NCBI GenBank assembly: GCA_964604465.1
Contig: CAZRYZ010000050.1
Location: forward strand, 1 to 10,015
DNA length: 10,015 nt
From: Fluviibacter sp964604465
Lineage (GTDB): Bacteria; Pseudomonadota; Gammaproteobacteria; Burkholderiales; Rhodocyclaceae
Direction: 5' to 3'
Every line of letters starts with the position of its first letter. Position 1 is the first letter of the stretch. The notes under the pieces are model-generated. The model was not told the DNA's origin. It worked only from the letters and a program-made list of their open reading frames with translations, and did not search any database. Below, one piece after another: positions 1-5,930 of this stretch. The translations under genes were made by a program, and so were the position numbers.

Positions 1-55
1 AGGACACCGCCCTTTCACGGCGATAACCGGGGTTCGAATCCCCGTGGGGACGCCA
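1..55 (+). tRNA. tRNA-Glu (anticodon TTC), 3' part only
   Basis: The window starts inside the D arm of a tRNA. The anticodon loop is 12-18 with TTC at 14-16, read as Glu. The T arm carries GGTTCGAATCC, and the acceptor 3' strand GGGGAC plus discriminator G and an encoded CCA end at 55. The 5' acceptor strand lies before the window. The outermost anticodon-stem pair is C7 opposite A23, a mismatch where a pair is normal; the other four pairs are intact. It is followed 15 nt later by tRNA-Asp, so the two are probably cotranscribed. Confidence 0.93.
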
Positions 56-68
56 TCTCGCAAGAGAT
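55..68 (+). other. Small hairpin in the tRNA-Glu/tRNA-Asp spacer
   Basis: The spacer forms a 5-bp stem (ATCTC with GAGAT) capped by a GCAA tetraloop of the GNRA type. The first base of the stem is the terminal A of the tRNA-Glu CCA. It could shape processing of the tRNA-Glu 3' end, but this is inference; a stem this short can arise by chance. Confidence 0.35.
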
Positions 69-70
69 AC

Positions 71-147
71 GCGGAAGTAGCTCAGTTGGTTAGAGTATCG
101 GCCTGTCACGCCGAGGGTCGCGGGTTCGAGCCCCGTCTTCCGCGCCA
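71..147 (+). tRNA. tRNA-Asp (anticodon GTC)
   Basis: This is a complete 77-nt cloverleaf including CCA. The acceptor stem pairs GCGGAAG (71-77) with CTTCCGC (137-143), followed by discriminator G144 and encoded CCA at 145-147. The D arm has AGCTCAGTTGGTTAGAG. The anticodon stem pairs TCGGC (98-102) with GCCGA (110-114), and the loop holds GTC at 105-107. The T loop is TTCGAGC. It is the last tRNA before a strong intrinsic terminator. Confidence 0.97.
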
Positions 148-158
148 GACACCTGAAA

Positions 159-189
159 CGCCAGATCCCCGGATCTGGCGTTTTTCTTT
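159..189 (+). terminator. Intrinsic terminator of the tRNA operon
   Basis: A perfect 10-bp stem (159-168 CGCCAGATCC with 171-180 GGATCTGGCG) with a 2-nt loop as drawn is followed by a T-rich run interrupted by one C (181-189). It lies 11 nt after tRNA-Asp and should separate the tRNA operon from the phasin gene. Confidence 0.93.
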
Positions 190-215
190 TGTGGTCTGGT
201 TACAACGACTGGTTA

Positions 216-229
216 TGTGCATGTGCACA
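216..229 (+). promoter_or_regulatory. Palindrome with TGC-N4-GCA core upstream of the phasin gene
   Basis: A perfect 6-bp inverted repeat, TGTGCA / TGCACA, with a 2-nt spacer; its core reads TGC-ATGT-GCA. PHA-granule regulators of the PhaR type are known in some bacteria to bind TGC/GCA-rich dyads upstream of phasin genes, so this is a candidate operator. The regulator gene is not in the window, so the identity of the binding protein is inference. Its centre is 19.5 bp from the centre of the second palindrome. Confidence 0.45.
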
Positions 230-233
230 AATT

Positions 234-250
234 TTGTTGCGCCGCATCAA
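234..250 (+). promoter_or_regulatory. Palindrome with TGC-N3-GCA core over the phasin -35 region
   Basis: A 17-bp dyad, TTGtTGCGcCGCAtCAA, is symmetric except for the central base and one mismatched pair; its core is TGC-GCC-GCA. It overlaps the proposed -35 element of the phasin promoter, the expected place for a repressor that blocks RNA polymerase. The PhaR-type assignment is inference from the core pattern and the neighbouring gene. Confidence 0.5.
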
Positions 251-265
251 AACAGCGCGTATGAT
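237..265 (+). promoter_or_regulatory. Probable sigma-70 promoter of the phasin gene
   Basis: The -35 candidate TTGCGC (237-242, only the first three bases match consensus) and the good -10 candidate TATGAT (260-265) are 17 bp apart. The start point would be near 272, giving a leader of about 38 nt with an AGGAG ribosome site at 299-303. A weak -35 beside a good -10 suits a regulated promoter. Confidence 0.5.
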
Positions 266-309
266 GAAACCTGAATTTCATAAAATGCTTTCATCCACAG
301 GAGTAGACC

Positions 310-849
310 ATGACCAAGACGCTGAACACCGAAGACCTGATCGCCGCCAACACTGCAGCTATCGCCAACATGCAATCTGTTGCCAACACGGCCCTGGCCG
401 CTGTTGAAAGCCTGGCTGCCCTGAACCTGGGTTTTGCCCGTGAGTCGCTGAACAACGGTAGCAAGCAAGTTCACGCCGCCCTGAGCGCCAAGACCCCGCA
501 AGAAGTTGCTGCACTGCAAGCTCAAGCTGCCAAGCCGGCCGCTGAAAACATGATGACCTACACCCGTACCGTGTACGAAATCACCACCGGCGCCGCCAAG
601 GAAATCGGTGATCTGATGAAGGGTCAATTCGAACAACTGAACAAGGCTGCTCAGCAAGCCGCTGAAAACGCTGCCAAGGCCTCGCCGTTCGGCGCTGACG
701 TGGCTCTGGCTGCTGTGAAGCAGGCTGTTGCTGCCGGTAACGCTGCTTACGAAAAGTTTGCCCAGGCAACCCAGCAAGCCGCTGAGCTGACCGAAAGCAA
801 CATCGCCAAGGCAACCGCTGCTGCTACGCGCGCTGCCAAGAAGGCCTAA
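310..849 (+). CDS. phaP: Phasin family protein (PHA granule-associated)
   Basis: Phasins coat the surface of intracellular polyhydroxyalkanoate granules, controlling their number and size. The 179-residue product matches the usual size of betaproteobacterial phasins (about 180-195). It is rich in Ala, Gln and Lys, has no Cys or Trp, no signal peptide and no membrane helix, and is predicted almost wholly helical. The N-terminal part, about residues 5-110, fits the phasin_2 family pattern, with the stretch LNLGFARESL near residues 38-47 followed by an amphipathic helix. The C-terminus is an Ala/Lys tail ending AAKKA. The ATG start is supported by AGGAG six nt upstream. The gene is monocistronic: terminators lie on both sides and it has its own promoter with candidate operator palindromes. 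The assignment as a phasin is strong; the paralog number and exact symbol are less certain. Confidence 0.9.
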   Translation: MTKTLNTEDLIAANTAAIANMQSVANTALAAVESLAALNLGFARESLNNGSKQVHAALSAKTPQEVAALQAQAAKPAAENMMTYTRTVYEITTGAAKEIGDLMKGQFEQLNKAAQQAAENAAKASPFGADVALAAVKQAVAAGNAAYEKFAQATQQAAELTESNIAKATAAATRAAKKA

Positions 850-871
850 GTCAGCCTCTAAGCGATACGCT

Positions 872-903
872 CTTCCAGAAGGGGCTCCTCCGGGAGCCGG
901 AAG
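872..903 (+). other. Hairpin in the phasin 3' untranslated region
   Basis: An inner 6-bp stem GGCTCC (883-888) with GGAGCC (893-898) and loop TCCG is extended by an outer 5-bp stem CTTCC (872-876) with GGAAG (899-903), leaving a 6-nt one-sided bulge. There is no T run, so it is not a terminator itself. It lies just before the phasin terminator and could protect the 3' end of an abundant mRNA; that role is inference. Confidence 0.5.
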
Positions 904-907
904 AAGA

Positions 908-936
908 AGCCCGTAGTGAACGCTACGGGCTTTTTT
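908..936 (+). terminator. Intrinsic terminator after the phasin gene
   Basis: A 9-bp stem AGCCCGTAG (908-916) with CTACGGGCT (923-931) and a 6-nt loop is followed by a run of T ending at 936. It lies about 60 nt after the phasin stop and insulates the downstream mltD-like gene. Confidence 0.93.
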
Positions 937-1001
937 ACGCCCGATCGAGCAGTGGAGAAACCCGGCTCTTCCGTGCTATCATTATGATTCTGTTAAACAA
1001 T

Positions 1002-1030
1002 TTGGCATTGTTGCCGCGATCCGTTAAATT
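1002..1030 (+). promoter_or_regulatory. Probable sigma-70 promoter of the mltD-like gene
   Basis: TTGGCA (1002-1007, five of six consensus bases) and TAAATT (1025-1030, four of six) are separated by 17 bp. The predicted start point near 1037 leaves a leader of about 30 nt before the TTG start. The rest of the region between the phasin terminator and this promoter (937-1001) is AT-richer but shows no gene; TATCAT and TATGAT within 977-989 are alternative -10 sites. Confidence 0.5.
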
Positions 1031-1048
1031 TCGGGTCGGCGCTGGCGA

Positions 1049-1063
1049 ATGGCCGCTCTCTGA
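1049..1063 (+). other. Four-codon in-frame mini-ORF just before mltD
   Basis: ATG GCC GCT CTC TGA lies in the same frame as mltD and stops one codon before its TTG start. No clear Shine-Dalgarno precedes it or the TTG. It could be a leader feeding reinitiation, the remnant of a former ATG start cut by a nonsense change, or chance. Listed because it bears on where mltD translation begins. Confidence 0.3.
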
Positions 1064-1066
1064 CGC

Positions 1067-2509
1067 TTGAACCTGTTCCGCGCCCTCCGCTCCCTCTTCG
1101 CCGTTGCCTTCATTGCCACGACTCCACTCGCGACGGGTGTCTATGCGGCCACCGATCAGTCGACCGGCGTTGCTGCCCCGGAGAAATCGCCCATCAGCTG
1201 GGCCCGCGCAGTGAATACCCGCCCGGGCCGTGATGCACCAGATCTGATGGAACGGCTGCGCGACGGATTCGCCATGCCGGATCTGGATAACGAGCTGGTC
1301 CGCAAATACCAGAGCTATTACCTGAAGAACCCGGGTGCCATGCGCCGGCTTCTTGAGAATGGTCGCCGTTATGCCTATTACGTGCTCGAAGAACTGGAAC
1401 GCCGGGGCATGCCCAGTGAGCTGGCCCTGCTGCCCATGGTGGAAAGCAGTTACAACCCCAAGGCACTCTCGCCGGCCCGTGCGGCCGGGCTCTGGCAGTT
1501 CATTCCGTCTACGGGTCGCAACTACGGGCTGAGCCAGTCCTGGTGGGAAGACAACCGCCGTGATGTGGTGTCATCGACCGGGGCCGCGCTGGATTATCTT
1601 TCGTATCTCTACAGCCTGATGGGCGACTGGCACCTGGCCTTGGCCTCATACAATTGGGGCGAAGGTGCGGTCGGTCGTGCCGTGGCCAAAAATCAGGCGC
1701 AGGGATTGCCAACCGGGTATGACGATATCCGCATGCCCGCCGAGACCAAGAACTACGTTCCACGTCTGCAGGCCATCAAGAACATTCTGCGCGACCCGCA
1801 ACTGGTGGCGCAGATGAATCTGCCGGTGCTGCCGAACCGACCCTACTTCGAATCGGTCGCGCTCTATGGCAAGCATATTGATCTGGACACGGTGGCCAAA
1901 CTGGCGAACATCAGTGTCGACGAGGTCAAAGCACTCAACCCCGAGCACTATCGCCCGGTGATGAAGGTGGAGACGATCAACCTGCCCAAGGAACGGGTGG
2001 CGCAATTCAAATCCAACCTGAGCCTCCTGGAAGAAAACGACAAGCCGCTCTCCAAGTGGGTGTCCTACACCGTCCAACCCGGTGAAAAGCCTCAGCGTAT
2101 TGCCGACAAGTTCAACATGTCGATCTCCCAGCTGCAGGAAGCCAACGGCGTTTCACTCAAATCGCTGAGCAAGCCGGGTCAACCGCTTCTGGTGCTCACG
2201 GAGGGCAACAACGAGCTCCCCAAAGGGGCTGCACCGTTGGTCGAGATGAACGAGAACACGCCGGTCACCGTGCCCGAGGCCGACAAACCCAGCAAGAAGT
2301 CATCACGGGATAAGCCGCTCAAATCTCAGTCCACGCGATCAAAACAACTCAGCGCCAACACAGGCAGCACCAAAACCAGCAAGACACCGGCCAAATCAGG
2401 CTCTTCAGTCAAATCGAGTGCGCCCGCTCCTAGCAAGTCCCCGGCTAAAACGACTCAGACCAAAAAGAGTAGCAGCCCACAGAGCACGAGCAAAAAGCGC
2501 GACAAATAA
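1067..2509 (+). CDS. mltD: MltD-like lytic murein transglycosylase with LysM domain
   Basis: The enzyme cleaves the MurNAc-GlcNAc bond of peptidoglycan in the periplasm, leaving 1,6-anhydro ends. Residues 1-27 form a Sec signal peptide (basic R5/R8, hydrophobic core, likely cut after VYA). The SLT (GH23) domain spans about 105-235: MVESSYNP contains the catalytic Glu126 (E125 in E. coli MltD), then AGLWQFIPSTGRNYGL (140-155) and ASYNWGEGAVGRA (193-205). Residues 262-310 form the usual MltD linker, LysM-like but degenerate; one clear LysM lies at about 333-378. Residues 405-480 are a disordered Lys/Ser/Thr/Pro-rich cationic tail. The 480 residues are slightly more than the 452 of E. coli MltD. 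Unlike E. coli MltD there is no lipobox, and the protein has no cysteine at all, so it is probably soluble or wall-bound. TTG is the first possible start because a TGA lies two codons upstream; it gives a complete signal peptide, though no good ribosome site is visible. Confidence 0.9.
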   Translation: MNLFRALRSLFAVAFIATTPLATGVYAATDQSTGVAAPEKSPISWARAVNTRPGRDAPDLMERLRDGFAMPDLDNELVRKYQSYYLKNPGAMRRLLENGRRYAYYVLEELERRGMPSELALLPMVESSYNPKALSPARAAGLWQFIPSTGRNYGLSQSWWEDNRRDVVSSTGAALDYLSYLYSLMGDWHLALASYNWGEGAVGRAVAKNQAQGLPTGYDDIRMPAETKNYVPRLQAIKNILRDPQLVAQMNLPVLPNRPYFESVALYGKHIDLDTVAKLANISVDEVKALNPEHYRPVMKVETINLPKERVAQFKSNLSLLEENDKPLSKWVSYTVQPGEKPQRIADKFNMSISQLQEANGVSLKSLSKPGQPLLVLTEGNNELPKGAAPLVEMNENTPVTVPEADKPSKKSSRDKPLKSQSTRSKQLSANTGSTKTSKTPAKSGSSVKSSAPAPSKSPAKTTQTKKSSSPQSTSKKRDK

Positions 2510-2538
2510 GCCACTGAAGAAAGCACTAAAGGGCGGCC

Positions 2539-4464
2539 TTAGCCTTCGATCGCAACCCTCGGTACCGATGCCAGCAAACGCTGGGTGTAGTTCTCTTGCG
2601 GGTGTTCAAAAATCTGTTCAACGGTACCCCGCTCCACAACGCGGCCTGCCTGCATCACCACGACCCGATCAGCCAGGTAACGAACGACGCCGAAGTTGTG
2701 CGTGATAAAGAGGTACGCCATCCCGGTTTCGCGTTGCAGATCGCGCAAGAGATTCAGGATCTGCGCCTGGACTGAAACATCCAGCGCCGAGGTAGGCTCA
2801 TCACAGATCAGCAACTTCGGCCCCACCGCCAGCGCCCTGGCAATGGCAATCCGCTGACGCTGGCCACCCGAGAATTCGTGCGGGTAGCGATCGAGCGCTT
2901 CTGCTGGCAAGCCCACCCGATCTAGCAAGGTCGTCAGCGCTGCGGTATTTGTCCGATCCGCGGGCATGCCCAGCGCGCGTGGCCCCTCGGCCAGAATATC
3001 GCGGATGCGCTGCCGCGGATCCAGCGACGCGAAGGGATCCTGGAAGACCATCTGGACATCACGGCGCCAGCCAGCCGGTGGACGCACACCGGGCCCGGCA
3101 ATAGCTTTGCCCTGAAGCCGGATCGTGCCAGAGGCAACCGGAAGCAGACCGAGAATGCCCCGCGCAATCGTTGATTTGCCACAGCCCGACTCCCCCACCA
3201 ATGCAACCGTCTCACCCGGAGCAACCTCAAGACTGATCGCATCAACAACCATCGCAGGCGGCGGCAGACCACGCCAGCGGCGCCACCATGCCATACCTGG
3301 TGGCGCATAGGTGATCGCGATGCTCTCCAGCGCGAGTACCGGATCCGCTTCTTCAGCGACGATATCGGACGGGTGGTTTGAAACCCTTTGGCCATCAGAC
3401 GACACCGGGTTGCTCAAGGGTTGACAGGGTTCACCCGCACGCCAGCACAAGACGGCATGCGGTGTGGGCATGACGGCAGCAGAGTCCTGACGGCCCAGAC
3501 AAGGCAAGGTCGCCAAAGGGGGAGATTCAGCATCGCAATGGGGTTCGCGTTCCGCACAGCGTGGCGAGAACCGGCAGGCCATGGGCCACTGCCCCAGGGG
3601 CGGCACACGACCAGGTAGCTGCATGAGCGGCTGCCCGGGTTGAGCACACTCGGGCAATGCCGCCAGCAGCGCACGGGTATAGGGATGTCCGGGATGATTC
3701 AGCACCTCGCTCACCGGTCCGGTCTCGACAATCTGTCCGGCATACATCACGGCGACCCGATCAGCCCGACTTGCGACCACGCCCAGGTCATGAGTGATCA
3801 GTAAGGTGCCCATTTGACGCTGCTGTTGCAGGTCGCGCATGAGGTCAAGAATTTGCGCCTGCAGGGTGACATCCAGCGCAGTCGTTGGCTCATCGGCCAG
3901 TAGAATCTGCGGGTCGCCGGCCAGCGCCATGGCGATCATGGCACGCTGTTTCATGCCCCCCGAGAGTTCGAAGGGATAGGCCTGTAGCGCCCGCTCAGGG
4001 TCGGGTAGACCGACCTGCGCCAGCAGATCCAGTACCACCTGACGTTTTTGAGATGCGCTCAGTGCCTGCTGCTGTGTCACAACCTCGGCAATCTGGTCGC
4101 CGATACGCATCACCGGGTTCAGGCTGGTGGCAGGCTCCTGAAAAATCATGGCCATGCGCTGGCCGCGAATCGCCCGCATGCGGTGCTCGGAGAGCCTGAG
4201 CAGGTCTTCGGCACGCACCCCCTCTCGCGGTTGCAGAAGCACCTGCCCCGAAAGATAGCGGGCGTTGCCGGGCAGCAGGCGCATCAGCGCCAGCGCCGTC
4301 AGGGATTTGCCACAGCCGGATTCACCCAGCAGCGCCAGAGTCTCCCCGGCATGCAGTTCGAAATGGATATCACTCAAGGCATCAAGCAATCCCGGTGAAC
4401 CATCCGGCATCGTCCGGGCAAAGCCCATGGACAGATGACGTACACGGAGCAAGGGCTGACTCAT
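2539..4464 (-). CDS. Peptide-type ABC importer, fused double ATP-binding subunit (YejF/OppDF-like)
   Basis: A cytoplasmic ATPase that powers the importer encoded upstream; both nucleotide-binding domains are in one chain of 641 aa (E. coli YejF is 529). Domain 1: Walker A GESGCGKS 47-54, Q-loop Gln109, signature LSGGMKQR 167-174, Walker B ILLADEP 187-193, switch His225. An oligopeptide-transporter C-terminal segment follows (about 257-345) with Cys297, Cys303, Cys310 and Cys340, the OppD/DppD pattern. A linker of about 30 residues leads to domain 2: Walker A 424-431, Gln475, signature FSGGQRQR 531-538, Walker B LLICDEP 551-557, His589. Both sites keep every catalytic element, so both should hydrolyse ATP. 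The ATG overlaps the stop of the upstream permease gene as ATGA, with GGAG 8 nt before it (4473-4476). It is the last gene of the operon, converging on mltD with 29 bp between. Peptide import is family knowledge; the true substrate is unknown. Confidence 0.93.
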   Translation of the reverse strand: MSQPLLRVRHLSMGFARTMPDGSPGLLDALSDIHFELHAGETLALLGESGCGKSLTALALMRLLPGNARYLSGQVLLQPREGVRAEDLLRLSEHRMRAIRGQRMAMIFQEPATSLNPVMRIGDQIAEVVTQQQALSASQKRQVVLDLLAQVGLPDPERALQAYPFELSGGMKQRAMIAMALAGDPQILLADEPTTALDVTLQAQILDLMRDLQQQRQMGTLLITHDLGVVASRADRVAVMYAGQIVETGPVSEVLNHPGHPYTRALLAALPECAQPGQPLMQLPGRVPPLGQWPMACRFSPRCAEREPHCDAESPPLATLPCLGRQDSAAVMPTPHAVLCWRAGEPCQPLSNPVSSDGQRVSNHPSDIVAEEADPVLALESIAITYAPPGMAWWRRWRGLPPPAMVVDAISLEVAPGETVALVGESGCGKSTIARGILGLLPVASGTIRLQGKAIAGPGVRPPAGWRRDVQMVFQDPFASLDPRQRIRDILAEGPRALGMPADRTNTAALTTLLDRVGLPAEALDRYPHEFSGGQRQRIAIARALAVGPKLLICDEPTSALDVSVQAQILNLLRDLQRETGMAYLFITHNFGVVRYLADRVVVMQAGRVVERGTVEQIFEHPQENYTQRLLASVPRVAIEG

Positions 4465-5930
4465 GACGACTGCTCCGAGCGTGGATCTAGGGCATCACGC
4501 ACGGCATCGGCGAGCAGATTGGCCGCGAGCACCAGGATCACCATGAACACAAAGGCCGCCGTCAGAGACCACCAGACGACCGGCTCGCGAGCCAGCTCCA
4601 TCCGGGCGTTATTGATCATCAGCCCGAAGCTGTGCATGGTGGGATCCACCCCGATCCCGATATAACTCAACACCGCCTCAGCCAATACCAGCGAAGAAAA
4701 CTCCATCACCATGGTGATCAGAATAATTGGGAAGACATTGGGCAAGACATGCCGGAGCAGGATGCTGGCCGAGCCCACGCCGAATGAGCGGGCTGCCTGC
4801 ACGTATTCATACTCGCGCATCTTAAGTGCCTCACCCCGGAGCAAGCGTGCGATCCCCGTCCAGCTGGTCATACCGAGGATGACGCACAGCGCCAGCAAGC
4901 GGACATCGCCCCGCTCCACCGCAGTCGCAAACCATTCCGGGTGGTTATCAATCATGACCTGAATACTCAGCACGGCGGCTGCGATCAACAGCACCCCGGG
5001 TATCGCACTGACGGTGGTGTAGATGTACTGGATCACATCATCCACCTTGCCTCGGAAGTAACCGGCCGATAGCCCCAGTGCCACACCAATCGGAAGCGTC
5101 ACCAGGGTTGGCACAAGACCAATCACCAAGGCCGTGCGCAAACTCTTGAGCACCTGATACAACACATCCTGGCCCACCTTGTCGGTACCGAAAACATGAA
5201 AGTTGGTGCTCAATCCGGTGAAAATGCCACCGATGATAAAGAGCAGTGCCAGCGTCCCGCTCACCCAACGCGCTGTGGTTGATGAACGCAGGTTGCGTGG
5301 CCGACGTTTTTGCACCAGGTGCACAATGAGCCAAACGGGGAGAAAGAGCAGCAAACCCCCCAGCGCACCGAACAGGCTGCGATGAGATACATCCCACAGG
5401 TAAGCGCTGGTGCTGATGGGTCCTGGCGGAAAGGCCTGAGCGGCTGCTTTAAGACGTGGGGCTTCACGACGGACTTCGATCGCCCCATCGGGTTGAGTCA
5501 TCGTGACCGCCTCAAGGGCGGATAGCTGGGTTGCCAAAGGGGCCGAATAGGTTTTCTCATGATCACGGCGCAAATCATCGAGAAGCAGATCAAGCACGGA
5601 GCGGACCTCGACCCCATAGCGTACGGGCACTTCGATCGTTGTACCCACCTGGGTGCTCGATGTCGTTGAATTGGCCAGCGGCTCACGGAAATGGATCGAA
5701 TCGAGCAAGGCAAAAACGGCGGCAACCGCAAGCAAGAGCGCCGAGACCACCGCCAGTTTCTGGGCGAAGACTTTGGCCCATACGGCCCGCTGTATCGGTG
5801 AGCGCAGAATCACCCACAGTCCCAACAGAAAGGCTATAAACAGCAACCAGAGCAACGCATCGGTCGCCAGACAGACCCACAGGCTGTCGCGCAAGGTGAT
5901 AACGATCTGCGATAGCGTCATGGGCATCAC
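4461..5930 (-). CDS. ABC importer permease, OppC/YejE type, with large N-terminal extension
   Basis: One of the two inner-membrane channel subunits. The core resembles OppC: a membrane helix at about 223-242, GTDKVGQDVL (248-257) just outside the membrane, the BPD_transp_1 domain to about 478, and the EAA coupling loop around 367-397 (EALKMREYEYVQAARSFG) that contacts the ATPase. The C-terminus VRDALDPR is typical. At 489 aa it is far longer than usual (about 300-340) because about 220 residues precede the core: helices at about 22-42 and 59-79, a soluble stretch 80-184 and a helix at 186-207. Basic loops (43-58, 208-221) suggest that 80-184 is periplasmic. The first possible start, GTG at 5930, overlaps the upstream stop as GTGA; ATGs at 5927 and 5921 are alternatives. 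No clear ribosome site is visible, so translational coupling is likely. Confidence 0.88.
   Translation of the reverse strand: MMPMTLSQIVITLRDSLWVCLATDALLWLLFIAFLLGLWVILRSPIQRAVWAKVFAQKLAVVSALLLAVAAVFALLDSIHFREPLANSTTSSTQVGTTIEVPVRYGVEVRSVLDLLLDDLRRDHEKTYSAPLATQLSALEAVTMTQPDGAIEVRREAPRLKAAAQAFPPGPISTSAYLWDVSHRSLFGALGGLLLFLPVWLIVHLVQKRRPRNLRSSTTARWVSGTLALLFIIGGIFTGLSTNFHVFGTDKVGQDVLYQVLKSLRTALVIGLVPTLVTLPIGVALGLSAGYFRGKVDDVIQYIYTTVSAIPGVLLIAAAVLSIQVMIDNHPEWFATAVERGDVRLLALCVILGMTSWTGIARLLRGEALKMREYEYVQAARSFGVGSASILLRHVLPNVFPIILITMVMEFSSLVLAEAVLSYIGIGVDPTMHSFGLMINNARMELAREPVVWWSLTAAFVFMVILVLAANLLADAVRDALDPRSEQSS

Noticed and set aside
44..274. A 76-codon open frame starting inside the tRNA genes
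   Set aside because: It translates tRNA-Glu end, tRNA-Asp and the terminator; the resemblance to known small 'proteins' comes from translated tRNA.
247..777. A 176-codon minus-strand open frame opposite the phasin gene
   Set aside because: It mirrors the repetitive Ala/Gln codons of the phasin; there is no start signal and no motif.
652..785. Repeated CAGCAAGCCGCTGA at 652-665 and 772-785 in the phasin gene
   Set aside because: It encodes the same Gln-Gln-Ala-Ala-Glu motif in a helical repeat of the protein; this is explained by protein structure and codon preference, not by a DNA repeat.
2526..2542. Possible terminator between mltD and the ABC operon
   Set aside because: The stem is only about six pairs with a bulge and has no T run on either strand.
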